Origin: Thinopyrum elongatum
Lineage: Eukaryota; Streptophyta; Magnoliopsida; Poales; Poaceae
Assembly: GCA_011799875.1 (NCBI GenBank)
Contig: CM022297.1
Span: 363,944,921-364,008,920, forward strand
Length of the DNA stretch: 64,000 nt
Direction: 5' to 3'
Shown here: piece after piece, positions 11,101 to 22,163 of the stretch
How the letters are laid out: each line of letters starts with the position of its first letter
Position numbering within the stretch: position 1 is the first letter of the stretch
Notes under the pieces: model-generated
The model's input: the letters and a program-made list of their open reading frames with translations, nothing else
What the model was told of the DNA's origin: nothing
Database searches by the model: none
Position numbers and translations under genes: made by a program

Positions 11101-12360
11101 ACATCGATCGTGAGTCTCTGCTCGTTTCCGCGCGCTCCTAATCCACTATGGTTTGGATATTTGATCCGAGGGGCCTCTGGCCCGATAGCACTAACCATCA
11201 CGTGGGCATAGTATGGGCGTTCTGCGTCGTATACATCAGCCGAAGCTTGTTTAACGTCAGTAAGGAGCGGCGCACGCCGAGTTGGACTGGTAACGCAACC
11301 GCGCTTGTATAAGGGGTTGCTAGGTCTGCTCTCGGTGGCCCCGTAACGTGCAGGAGTTCCCGGGGCGATGGCCCAAGACCCCTGGGGGCATAGGTTTAGT
11401 CCGGCGTGCTGACCTCTCTTATAAGCCTAGGTCGGGTTGCGGCGTGTTGCTTAGCCGGGGCCGGGCATGACCCAGTAAAGTGTGTCCGGCCGGAGTTAAG
11501 CGAGCGTGGTGGGTAACTTGGTGCACCCCTGCAGGGAAGAAACTTCTATCGATAGCCTGTCCTACGGTAACGGACACTCGGAGTTGTATCCCGATCGGTA
11601 CAACTAGAACATATGATGAGAACTGGATAGTACGGCTCTGGGATTGCTTTCTCGCAGGGAGTCGAGAAAGGATCCCAGGTCGAGGTTGATAATGCTACTA
11701 CTACTACTTTACATTATGTTGATATGTTCTCTTCTATTGCTGCAAGACTGTCGAAGATTGTTGAAGATGCTAGTCTTCGATAGAACTGGGCTTCCCCCTC
11801 TATTCTGGCATTTCTGCAGCCCAGTCCACATAAACAGCCATTCCTTTGACAATGTTGCATATGTAGTGTAGATCCTTGCTTGCTGAGTACTTCGGATGAG
11901 TACTCACATTTGCTTTATTTTCTTTTTCTCCCATATTCTATTTGATGCCACCAGACGACGGAGCCCCTGAGTCAGACGCCCCAGCCGACGACCAGCACTA
12001 TTACCCGCCTGGCGAGTACTACTACTACGAGGAGCCGACTGACGACCAGGAGTAGGATCGGAGGGTCCAGGGCAGGAGGCCTACGCCTTTCGATCATAGT
12101 ATTTTATTTTACCCCGCCTCTGTGAAGGCCTATTTCTCTCTCTGTAATATATCTGTACCCAGATATCTAATGCTTCCGCTGACGCTTGTATGCCATCGAG
12201 CTATGTATTCGAGCCCTCGAGGCCCTGGCTTGTAATATAAAGCTTGTATGACTTTATTTATGTTTTAGAGTTGTGTTGTGATATCTTCAAGTGAGTCCTT
12301 AGGCTTGATCGTGCGCATTTGCGTGTATGATTAGTGCACGATTAAGCCGGGGTCGTCACA
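8144..12360 (+). repeat. 3' LTR of the nested chromovirus-type element
   Basis: It begins TGTAACACTCCC and ends GGGGTCGTCACA. Relative to the 5' LTR most differences are single transitions, with a shorter TAC microsatellite near 11690 and a 2-bp insertion near 10975. ORFs inside it mirror those of the 5' LTR and are not genes. Confidence 0.95.
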
Positions 12361-13080
12361 GAGTGCCATGATTTCAGATCTGAACCAATTATGTTTTCAT
12401 GAATATATTTGTGTTCTTGATCCTATCTTGCAAGTTGTAGACACCTATTACGTGTTATGATCCGCATACCCCAAGGTGACAATAATTGGGATTCTTTCCA
12501 GTGATTACCGTAGTTTGAGGAGTTCATGTATTCACTATGTGCTAATGCTTTGGTTCGGTTCTGTATTAAAAGGAGGCCTTAAAATCTCTTAGTTTCCATT
12601 AGGACCCCACTGCCACGGGAGGGTAGGACAAAAGATGTCATGCAAGTTCTTTTCCATAAGCACGTATGACTATATATGGAATACATGCCTACATTATATT
12701 GATGAATTGGAGATAGTTCTGTGTCACCCTAGGTTATAACTGTTGCATGATGAATGCCATCCGACATAATTATCATTGCCGAACCATTGCCTACGAGCTT
12801 TTCACATATTGATCTTTGCTACGTTACTTTGCCGTTGCCACTGTTACAATTGCTACAAAACTGCTACTGTTACTTTTGCCACCGTTACCGTTACTTCCAT
12901 ACTACTTTGTTACTAAATATTTTGCTGCAGATATTAAGTCTTTCAGGTGTGGTTGAATTGACAACTCAGCTGCTAATGCTTGAGAATATTCTTTGGCTCC
13001 CCTTGTGTCGAATCAATAAATTTGGGTTGAATACTCTACCCTCGAAAACTATTGCGATCCCCTATACTTGTGGGTTATCA
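12361..13080 (+). repeat. 5' LTR of the outer Gypsy element, right part
   Basis: It starts with the second GAGTG target copy and continues with CCATGATTTCAGATCTGAAC, which matches the 3' LTR at about 20549-20659 until the CACTA break. The LTR ends at 13080 with GTGGGTTATCA, followed by an 11-bp spacer and the primer-binding site. The whole LTR is about 1.4 kb without the nested element. Confidence 0.88.
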
Positions 13081-13091
13081 AGACCTTTTTC

Positions 13092-13109
13092 TGGCATCGT
13101 TGCCGGGGA
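13092..13109 (+). promoter_or_regulatory. Primer-binding site (tRNA-Asp type) of the outer element
   Basis: TGGCATCGTTGCCGGGGA differs by one base from TGGCGCCGTTGCCGGGGA, the tRNA-Asp-type site common in Athila-like plant elements and present intact at 57479-57496 in this window. Confidence 0.8.
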
Positions 13110-13158
13110 GCATAGCTCTATTATCTGAGTCACTTGGGATTTATATCTGTTGATCACT

Positions 13159-14643
13159 ATGAAGAATTTGAAAGATACCAAAACCAAGATCTATCCCTCT
13201 ACTACGAGGGGAGGTAAGGAACTGCCATCTAGCTTTGCACTTGATTCACCTTCTATTTTGAGTAAGCTTGCAACACCACCACCTGCTAGTAATTCTGATA
13301 TGTCGCAAGTAATTGATGATGCTACTTCTGCTATGCATGATGCTTATGATGATACTACTGCTTTGCTTGATAATACTGTGCCACTAGGTGAATTTCTTGA
13401 TGAACAACTTGCTAGGGTTAGAGAGAATGAAATTACTGAAACTGATGAAATTATTGAAACTGAAGATTACGATTCTCCCCCTAGATATGAATTTCCTAAG
13501 GTACCTAAGGGTTATATTATGGATGAAGAAACTGCTAGAGACTTTTTTGCTTGCAATGATAGAGATGATCTTAAGAAATTGTTAGCTAAGCTGAAAGAAA
13601 AATCTTTGAATGCTAGAATGCAATACGACCCTAAATTTGCTACTTCACCGATCTTTGTTACTGATAAGGATTATGAATTTTCTGTTGATCCTGAGTTAAT
13701 TAGTTTGGTTGAATCTGATCCTTTCCATGGTTATGAATCTGAAATTGTTGTGGCACATCTTACTAAATTGAATGATATAGCCACCCTATTTGCTCATGAG
13801 GAAAAAAATCGCTATTACTATATTCTTAAGTTGTTTCCTTTCTCATTAAAGGGTGATGCTAAGATATGGTTTAATTCTCTTGCTCCTGGTTGTGTGCGTA
13901 GTCCCCAGGATATGATATATTACTTCTCTGAAAAATATTTTCCTGCTCATAAGAAACAAGTTGCTTTACAGGAAATATTTAACTTTGTGCAAATTGAAGA
14001 AGAGAGTCTCCCACAAGCTTGGGGGAGGCTTCTCCAATTACTTAATGCTTTGCCTGATCATCCTCTCAAGAAAAATGAAATACTTGATATCTTTTATAAT
14101 GGACTAACCGATGCTTCTAGGGACCACCTAGATAGTTGTGCTGGTTGTGTTTTCAGGGAACAAATTGTTGAGCAAACTGAAGTGCTATTGAATAATATAT
14201 TGAGTAATGATAATGATTGGACTCTTCCCGAACCACCTCCTAAGCCAACTCCGAAGAAAAGAGGTATAATATTTCTCAGTCCTGAAGATATGCAAGAGGC
14301 AAAGAAATCTATGAAAGAAAAAGGTATTAAAGCTGAAGATGTTAAGAATTTACCACCTATTGAGGAAATATATGGTCTTAATGCCCCGACACAGGTGGTA
14401 GTGGTAAATTCTCTCTATAGATTTGATGAAGGTGATATTCCTTATAATAAGTTTGCTAGTCAATGCTTGGATGAATTTGATAGCTTTATTGTTAAACAAG
14501 AAAACTTCAATGCTTATGTTAGTAGACAACTGAAACGTAATGCTTATATGCTCGAACGCTTGGGTGATTATATGTGTAGAACTGTTAATGATCTTAAGCT
14601 TATTAGTAAACATGCTTCTATGGTAAAAACTCAAGTAGAATAA
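13159..14643 (+). pseudogene. Gag of the outer Athila-like element, ending at a premature stop
   Basis: A 494-residue frame starts at the ATG at 13159. The capsid-type retrotransposon gag domain lies around residues 200-340, with LFPFSLKGDAKIWFNSLAPG, YFSEKYFPAHKK and WGRLLQLLNALPDHPL. These hydrophobic and Trp-containing motifs are conserved in plant Gypsy Gag. The frame stops at a single TAA (14641-14643), but the same frame reopens at once and continues into the protease region, so the TAA is probably a nonsense change (CAA to TAA would do it). A long minus-strand ORF at 14350-15216 is an antisense shadow. Confidence 0.85.
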
Positions 14644-15770
14644 GTACTTAAAGCACAAAATGATTTGCTTAATGAGATGAATAGTAAAAACAATGATCAT
14701 GCTGTTAGACTTATGACTAGAGGTGGTAAAATGACTCAGGAACCTTTGTATCCTGAAGGCCACCCTAAGAGAGTTGAGCAAGATTCTCAGAGAATTAATA
14801 CTGATGCACCTAGTCCTCCTAGTAATAAAAAGAAAAGGAATGATGATAGGACTTTGCATGCTTCTAGTGAACCTACTATAGACACACCTGGGAATCCAAA
14901 TGATATTTCTATTTCTGATGTTGAGACACAATCTGGTGATGAACATGAACCTAGTGATAATGTTAATAATGATGTTCATATTGATGCTCAACCTAGTAAT
15001 GATAATGATGTGGAGATTGAACCTGCTGTTGATCTTGATAACCCACAACCTAAGAATAAAAGATATGATAAAAGAGACTTCGTTGCTAGGAAGCATGGTA
15101 AAGAAAGAGAACCATGGGTTCAGAAACCCATGCCCTTTCCTCCTAAACCATCCAAGAAAAAGGATGATGAGGATTTTGAGCATTTTGTTGAAATGCTTAG
15201 ACCTGTCTTTTTGCATATGCGTTTGACTGATATTCTGAAAATGTCTCCTTATGCCAAGTATATGAAAGATATTGTTACTAATAAAAGAAAGATACCGGAA
15301 GCTGAGATTTCCACCATGCTTGCTAATTATACTTTTAAGGGTGGAATACCAAAGAAACTAGGAGATCCAGGAATACCAACTATACCATGCTCCATTAAAA
15401 GAAACTATGTTAAAACTGCTTTATGTGATTTGGGAGCCAGTGTTAGTGTTATGCCTTTCTCTTTATATCGTAGACTTGATTTGAATAAGTTGACACCTAC
15501 TGAAATCTCTTTGCAATGGCTGATAAATCAACTGCTATACCCATCGGTATTTGTGAGGATGTGCCTGTTGTGGTTGCAAATGTTACTATCTTAACGGACT
15601 TTGTTATTCTTGATATCCCCGAGGATGATAGTATGTCAATCATCCTTGGTAGACCCTTTTTGAATACTGCAGGGGCTGTTATAGATTGCAACAAAGGCAA
15701 TGCCACTTTTCATGTTAATGGTAATGAGCATACGGTACACTTTTCCGAAGAAACAACCTCAAGTTCATAG
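14644..15770 (+). pseudogene. Gag C-terminus and aspartic protease of the outer element, frameshifted
   Basis: This continues the gag frame after the TAA. A low-complexity D/N/P-rich linker leads to a retropepsin-like segment with the active-site-like motif ALCDLGASVSVMP near 15418, followed in a second frame (15516-15770) by VILDIPEDDSMSIILGRPFL, the conserved second half of the fold. The two frames meet at about 15513, where one base appears to be missing in front of the codons for MADKS. The product would end inside the protease. No reverse transcriptase or integrase follows, which agrees with a non-autonomous element. Confidence 0.8.
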
Positions 15771-16779
15771 TATCAATTCTATTGGAAAAATTTCAACTAT
15801 TGCTATTGGAGGTTTTGAATTTCCTCTTCCTACTGTCAAAAAGAAATATGATATTCTCATTGTTGGGGACATGCATATCCCCGTTGAGGTAACCTAGTGT
15901 TATACAAAAATTCTCTGGTTTCATGTCACTCGGAAGAAGTTTGTTAATAAGACTTGATCAACCTTGTTAATGGATTCCTTTTGATGAGCATGAGATGGAT
16001 GAATTTAGTAAACACAACTTTCTGTACCCACCTTTTACTATCTGTTATTTAGAATAAATAAAGCAAAAAATACTATTATTCGTCTGTTGTCTGAATTATC
16101 CATGCAATAAAAAAATGTCCCGAAAATAAAAGTTCTCCAAATGCCCTGAAAATTTAGTATGATTTTTATAGAATATTTGAGAATTTTTGGCACTGAGAAC
16201 ACACCAGGGGGCTGCACCAGTGGGCCACAAGCCCTGGGGGCGGCCACCCCCTAGGCGTGCCCTGGTGGCTTGTGGGTCCCACGTGGGTCCCCCTCACTTA
16301 TTCCAGCACCCATCCACTTCGTCTTCCTCCAGAAAAAATCATCTTGTTGCTCAAACCCGTGTTCTTGCTTATCTTGCTGCCATTTTTGATCTCCTTGTGC
16401 AAAGCTCCATTTGCAAAACTGTGTTTGGGGATTGTTCTTCGGTATGTGACTCCTCCAATGGTCCAATTAGTTTTTGTTCTAGTGCTTTGTATATTGCAAA
16501 TTTTTGCTGCTGTGGTGACCTTGTTCTTGAGCTTGCATGTCAAATTTATATGGTCCCAAGTAGTTTTGTTGCATGATATAGCCTCTAGGCACTTGTAGGA
16601 GTAGTTGCTATTAGTTTTGTTGAGTTTGGTTCACTTTTATTTTGAGTCACTAAAAATTTCAGAAATTTTCAGAGAAAAAGAATACCATGAGGAAGTGGTT
16701 AAGGGGCTCTTCAAGACGGGGTTCAGGATAAAAGGAGAATGAGGAGAAGAAGAAGCCCAAGTACAATCTTCCTCGCACC
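15771..16779 (+). other. Non-coding stretch with an LTR-like segment (about 16118-16300)
   Basis: There is no gene here. About 16118-16300 resembles the part of the element's own LTR before its TATA box (compare 2364-2548 and 19995-20170). Shared pieces are AAATAAAAGTTCTC, CCTGAAAATTTA, GGGCCACAAGCC and GCCCTGGTGGCTTGTGGG. The segment sits about 480 bp upstream of the extra ORF at 16780. The clear TATATATT of the LTR is not preserved. The rest is AT-rich leader-like sequence. Confidence 0.6.
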
Positions 16780-17766
16780 ATGGAAGTTCGGCCGTGTGAG
16801 TGGCCAAGTGATACATTCTTGAAGGCGGCCGGAATTTATGATGATTTCTATTTCTTGGCGGAGAATGCCGGCATCACCGCTTTCCTCCAAGATAAGTGTG
16901 ACCAATACCTCCTACTCACTAACACCTTCGTGCAAAATTTTCATTTTCGTTATAGGGAAGATCCTCCTATGGTAGAATTTCACTTATATGATGTGCCTAA
17001 GAAAATGACTCTCTATGATTTTTGCGATGTTTGCAAATTACCTGATGAGGGCAGCGTCAGTGAACCACGTCCTAGAGATGTGGAGGACTTTATTGCTGAA
17101 ACTACTATGGGAGAAGAGAGAGGGGTGTCGGCAGCCAGAGTAGCTAGTTTACATTTTCCTGTTTTACGCTATTATTCATTATTTGCGGGGAGATGTTTGA
17201 TTGGTCGTGGGGAGAGTGGAGGCCTCAATGCTCCTGACATTGCCATTTTATGCCATGCTCTATATACTGATAGAAATTTTAGTTTGGGCGCTATGGTTGC
17301 TCGACGGTTGAGCTTAAACCGTTTGAGGGGTCCTATTTTCGGAGGTATCTACGCTTCTCGCTTAGCTAAACATTTTGAGATACCCATTAGGCTCGATGAG
17401 CAGGAGGAAATGTTGTTACCCACTAAGTATTTGGACTATGCTAGTATGGTAGCACATGATTTTATTGCCAAAGACGATGACAAGAGGCTCATCTATAACC
17501 TAGTCTTCAGTCAGGGTACTTGTCAGATTATTACTTTGCCTGCACCTTCTTTGTTTGATATTCATTCAGGCAGGTACATTATTATGCCCGATGATATTTA
17601 TGCATACTGGGAGCAGACGCGATCCCCAGTCCCTGAGCCAGCACTATCACCTGATCCATATCAGGAACCTGTTTATCAGTGGGAGCCACAGGAGCTCGCC
17701 AACCAGTGGAACCCTCAGGACCCTCCGGAGTACCGAGGAGAGGGTTATTTCTCGCCATGGTCATAG
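16780..17766 (+). CDS. Additional ORF of the Athila-like element (putative plant transposon protein)
   Basis: This is an intact 328-residue frame with the ATG in CGCACCATGG, a good context. The product resembles an uncharacterised protein commonly encoded by Triticeae Athila-like elements, probably the 'putative plant transposon protein' domain; this is from memory, not a search. Recognisable stretches are LTNTFVQNFHFRY, YDFCDVCKLPDEGSV, LHFPVLRYYSLFAGRCLI and LAKHFEIPIRLDE. The C-terminal 50 residues are Pro/Gln/Glu-rich with repeated YQEP/WEPQ/WNPQ units. I see no transmembrane segment, so I do not support an envelope role. Its function is unknown. It is the only undamaged coding region of the element. 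Confidence 0.65.
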   Translation: MEVRPCEWPSDTFLKAAGIYDDFYFLAENAGITAFLQDKCDQYLLLTNTFVQNFHFRYREDPPMVEFHLYDVPKKMTLYDFCDVCKLPDEGSVSEPRPRDVEDFIAETTMGEERGVSAARVASLHFPVLRYYSLFAGRCLIGRGESGGLNAPDIAILCHALYTDRNFSLGAMVARRLSLNRLRGPIFGGIYASRLAKHFEIPIRLDEQEEMLLPTKYLDYASMVAHDFIAKDDDKRLIYNLVFSQGTCQIITLPAPSLFDIHSGRYIIMPDDIYAYWEQTRSPVPEPALSPDPYQEPVYQWEPQELANQWNPQDPPEYRGEGYFSPWS

Positions 17767-19874
17767 ACCAACTTAGGCCAAAAGCCTAAGCTTGAGGGAG
17801 TATGTATTTCTCACCGACAATACATTCATGTTCACACACTCATTTCAGTTGTCGATGTTCATACTTTTTCATTGTATCGTCCTTGTTAGTTTATTTTTCT
17901 CGCTTTCTTCTTGTGTGTTTGAAAAACTTTGAGAAAATTCAAAAAATTAGTTGTAGCTTCTTTTTAGTTTTTCTTTCCATGTTTATTTAGTAGTATTATT
18001 AAAAGAAAACCCAAAAAGATTTTTCGTTCTTCTTTTGCTTGTTGGGAGCTTTCCCATGTAAATAGTTTTTCTTGTTCTTGCTTTACTTTTTTCAGAAAAA
18101 CAAAAACTCCAAAATTATTTCAGTGTGTTTCTTTGAAGTTCTTTTCTTTTCTTTGGGTCGAGAGGAGAAGACCACGATGAAAATATTGAGTGGCTCTCAT
18201 ATGCATTATTGTTGATCTAACAGAAAGCCCATATTACTTTGTCTTCTCCTTTGAATAAATGTTTGCGGATTCCAGCTTAGTCCAATGCACATGCACTCTT
18301 ATTATTATTCACACCGTTCGGTCATGCAAGTGAAAGGCAATAATGACGATATATGATGAAATGATTGAGATGGAGAAAAAGCTGGTATGAACTCGACCTA
18401 TTTTGTTTTTGTAAATATGATTAGCTCATCGTTCTTGATTCAGCCTATTATGAATGAAACATGTTTGCAATGACAATTAGAGATTGTAGTTACTCATGCC
18501 ATGCTTAATTAGCTAGGAGTTTATAATGGTTTGTCTTGAGTGCCAACATGCAAATTAAAATGGTTATGATGTAGTATGATAGGATGGTATCCTCCTTTGA
18601 ATGATTCGAGTGGCTTGACTTGGCACATGTTCACGCATGTAGTTGAATCAAAATCAACATAGCCTCCACGATATTTATGTTCATGGTGATTTATATCCTA
18701 CTCATGCTTGCATTCAATGTTGGTTAATCTCAATGCATGTTTATGACCGTTGTCGCTCTCTAGTTGGTCACTCCTCAATCTTTTGCTAGCCTTCACTTGT
18801 ACTAAGTGGGAATACTGCTTGTGCATCCACTTCCTTAAAACCAAAGTTGTTCCATATGAGTCCACCATACCTACCTATATGCGGTATTTGCCTGTCGTTC
18901 CAAGTAAATTTGCATGTGCCAAACTCTAAACCTTCAAATAATAATCTATTTTGTATGCCCGAATTGCTCATGTAGTGACTGGGGGCTATCAGTATCTTCC
19001 ATGCTAGGTGGGTTATTCTCATGATGAGTGTTTATTCACTTGTCATTCACGAGAAAGTGGCTGGTAATCAGGATGCCCAGTTCCATGCTCTAAATCAAAT
19101 CAAAATATAATTTCAAACAAAACCCCCCCAGGACTGTTGTTGGTATGGACGGTACCCGTTGTTTCGGACTAGCCGTGGAGTGTGATTGTTGGTGGAGGGG
19201 GAGTAAAAACTTTACCATTCTGTTTGGGAACCGCCTATAATGTATTTAGCATGGAAGATAGTGAGATCTCTTGGTTGTTATGTTGGCAATGAAAGCATAC
19301 CGCTCAAAATTATATTCATCTATGTTTTAAAGCTCGAGCTCTGGCACCTCTGCAACCCCTGCTTCCCTCTGCGAAGGGTCTATCTATTTACTTTTATTTT
19401 TGAGTCATCATTCTCTTATAAAAGGCACCAGTTAGAGAGCACCACTGTCATTTGTATGCATTGTTATCAATTGATATTGAGTATGACTGTGACTGGATCT
19501 CTTTTGCCATGAATTACAATGTCTAGTCAGTCCTTGATCTTCATGGGTGCTCTACATTTATGTTTTGCGGTCTCAGAAAGGGCTAGCGAGATACCATTTT
19601 GTTATATCATATCATGATTGTTTTGAAAAACTGTTGTCATCCGAGATTCATTATTATTGCTCGCTAGTTGATTATGCCATTGATATGAGTAAATGTGAGA
19701 CCTAAATGTTATTGTGAATATGGTTAGTTCATAATCTTTGCTGAAAACCTGAATGCTGGCTATACATATTTGCAACAACAAGATCAAACAGAGTTTGTAA
19801 AAGTTTTTCTTTGTCATTTTCAGTTTATCAACTGAATTGCTTGAGGACAAGCAATGGGTTAAGCTTGGGGGAGT
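17767..19874 (+). other. Non-coding 3' internal region and polypurine tract of the outer element
   Basis: AT-rich sequence without a supportable gene; the short ORFs here lack family features. It ends in AAGCTTGGGGGAG (19861-19873), the polypurine tract just before the 3' LTR. A related AAGCTTGAGGGAG lies at about 17788, just after the ORF. Confidence 0.7.
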
Positions 19875-20659
19875 TGATACGTCTCCATCGTATCTACTTT
19901 TCCAAACTCTTTTGCCCTTGTTTTGGACTCTAATTTGCATGATTTGAATGGAACTACCCCGGACTGTTTTCAGCAGAATTGCCATGGTGTTATTTTTGTG
20001 CAGAAATAAAAGTTCTCGGATTGACCTGAAAACTTACGGAGAATATTTTTGGAATATATAAAAAATACTGGCGAAAGAATCAACCAGAGGGGGTCCACCC
20101 ATTGGCCACAAGCCTGGGGGACGCCCCCCCTGGGGCGCGCCCTGGTGGCTTGTGGGCCCCCTGGACCTCATCCGACCCTAACTCCTACTATATATATTCA
20201 CAGCCGGAGAGAAAAAAAAGGGAGAAGAGTTCATCGCGTTTCACGATACGGAGCCGCCACCACCTCTTGTTCTTCCTCGGGAGGGCAGATCTAGAGTCTG
20301 TTTTGGGCTCCAGAGAGGGGAAACCGACGCCGTCGTCATCATCAACCATCCTCCATCACCAATTTCATGATGTTCACCGCCGTGAGTGAGTAATTCCATC
20401 GTAGGCTTGCTGGACGATGATGGGTTGGATGAGATTTATCATGTAATCGAGTTAGTTTTGTTAGGGTTTGATCCCTAGTATCCACTATGTTCTGAGATCG
20501 ATGTTGCTATGACTTTGCTATGCTTAATGCTTGTCACTAGGGCCCGAGTGCCATGATTTCAGATCTGAACCTATTATGTTTTCATGAATATATTTGTGTT
20601 CTTGATCCTATCTTGCAAGTTGTAGACACCTATTACGTGTTATGATCCGCATACCCCAA
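19875..20659 (+). repeat. 3' LTR of the outer Gypsy element, truncated by the CACTA insertion
   Basis: It starts TGATACGTCTCCATCG and aligns with the 5' LTR to CCGCATACCCCAA, then stops at the CACTAC terminus at 20660. The missing 600 or so bases (continuing GGTGACAATAATTGGG in the 5' copy) were not found elsewhere in the window, so they probably lie beyond the CACTA element. Confidence 0.92.
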
Positions 20660-22163
20660 CACTACAAAAAAAACACTTCCGTGATGATACGTGTTTGTCA
20701 GAGTAGGTCGCATTTTTTGTCATGCATGTACATCCATGATGATTTTATGACAGAATCAAGATAGTCATACCTGTGCTGTCGTAGAAGTGTTCCATGACAA
20801 TACCAAAATTATCATCACGGAAGTGTCCACTTCCATGACGATAAATGACGCGTCATGGAAGTGCTTTCGTCAAGGGTAACCGACACGTGGCATCCACCGT
20901 AACGGGTCGCCGTTAAGCTATCGGGTTCCGGTTTGGATCCGATAACCCGTTAACAGCCCGGACCAATGGGGATTTTCCACATGTAAAATCATCATTGGCT
21001 GGAGGAAACACATGTCGGCTCGTCAGAGGGCCAGATGTCGCCCATCCAATGGAGGAGACGTGCCTATGATACGTCGACACATGGTAGGGCCCAACAGAGG
21101 CCCATATAGGTTAAAAAGGCCGGCCCTATCAAAGGCCCATAGTATTTACTCAGGTACTAGTGGGCCAGCCCACTAACGGCCTGTTTAAACATGGCCCATT
21201 TACGACCCGAAGCCAGATCTGGCCCATTAATTGTTCATCGAATATTTGGGCCCAATTACGGCCCAGTGACATTTCGGCCTGTTAGAGGCCCGATGTAGAC
21301 ATGGGCCCATTTCAGCCCATTGTGTCTTTCGGCTTGGGAATGGCCCGTGCTGCCCATGGGCCATATATGGTCCGACGTGACTTTGGGCCTGTTAAAGGCC
21401 TGTTGTATAATTCGGCCCGTTGATGCCTCTACTAAGCTTTCGGCCTCTTAAAGGCCCATGATATCAGTGGGCCAACTAAGGCCCGAGATATGTTTCGGCC
21501 TGGTAATGGCCCATCATATAACTGGGCCAATAATGGCCTGGTCTACATTTCAGCCTGCTGAAGGCCCGTCGACGACTAGTGAAAATTGAGGCCCAACATG
21601 CATTTCGACCTGCTAAAGGCCCATGGTTTCTTCTGGGCCGTAACAGGCCAGCAGAATATTTAGCCTGTTAATGGCCCGAAGCTACATGGGCCCAACTAAG
21701 CGCTGGGTCTACTAAAGGCCCAACTAAACTTTGGGCCGAATATAGGCCCGTGTAAGTTGTGGGCCTGGCACAAAGTGTAAAGGCCCCAATGGCCTTTCAG
21801 GCCCAAGAAAGTTGCAGGCCGGCCCAATTGTGGCCCGCTAAAATGCAGGCCCATTAGAGGCGAATGTTTCGGCCCGGTCGACTACATCAGATTTTCGCCC
21901 TTTTTTCAGATAGCGAATGATGGCATGTATGGTAACTAGTAGGAATTAAGAACAAACCTACTCTATACAATAAAGAAATTACGGCATAGTAACTTAGAAT
22001 AAACCTACACTATGCAATAAAGGATTTATGGTATATTACATCCACTAGGCATCGAAGTTCGCCACCAGTGATCATAAAGCGCAATGAAGAAGCAGATTAC
22101 AAAAACTGGGCGCCATTACAGCGTAACAAAATAATACTGAACCAAGACCACTTCCAAGACAGT
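20660..22163. repeat. CACTA-A terminal inverted repeat and subterminal repeat region
   Basis: After the CACTAC terminus the first 210 bp hold CACTTCCGTGATGAT, its inverse ATCATCACGGAAGTG, and a perfect 13-bp inverted pair CACTTCCATGACG / CGTCATGGAAGTG at 20829-20864. From about 21080 to 21870 the sequence is packed with short GGCCCAT, GGCCCGT and TGGGCC units on both strands, several dozen in all. In CACTA elements such subterminal units are the binding sites of the TnpA protein. No gene is present; the last 270 bp hold the 3' end region of the TnpA-like gene. Confidence 0.8.

Larger units (their letters stand above)
2925..12360 (+). mobile_element. Nested Ty3/Gypsy chromovirus-type element (Tekay/Del-like) with 4.2-kb LTRs
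   Basis: Two LTRs of 4224 and 4217 bp, both with TGTAAC...GTCACA ends, flank an interior of only 995 bp. The interior holds a tRNA-Met-type primer-binding site, a short gag N-terminus, the last part of Pol with a chromodomain, and a polypurine tract. Everything between the gag N-terminus and the end of integrase has been deleted. By eye I count about 61 substitutions between the LTRs, plus a 2-bp indel and a TAC-microsatellite length change. That is about 1.4-1.5% divergence, or roughly half a million years at the commonly used grass rate of 1.3e-8 per site per year. The clade follows from the C-terminal chromodomain; the family name is not certain. Confidence 0.92.
2244..20659 (+). mobile_element. 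Athila-like Ty3/Gypsy LTR retrotransposon, non-autonomous, split by a nested element
   Basis: The 5' LTR (2244-2924 plus 12361-13080), a primer-binding site, gag, protease, an additional ORF, a polypurine tract and a 3' LTR (19875-20659) lie in order on the plus strand. Reverse transcriptase, RNase H and integrase are absent, so mobilisation would need a partner element. The 5' LTR starts at TACGTCTCC, without the TGA seen at the 3' copy, at the junction with the Copia fragment. The 3' LTR is interrupted by a CACTA terminus, so the right target-site duplication cannot be read. By eye the two LTRs differ at about 26 of 780 comparable sites. It belongs to the Sabrina/Fatima/WHAM-like group of Triticeae families, but I cannot name the family with certainty. 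Confidence 0.85.

Noticed and set aside
14350..15216. 288-residue minus-strand ORF
   Set aside because: It is antisense to the gag/protease frame and its composition follows from the AT-rich third positions of that frame.
16780..17766. Extra Athila ORF as an envelope gene
   Set aside because: No signal peptide or transmembrane segment is visible, so an envelope role is not supported.
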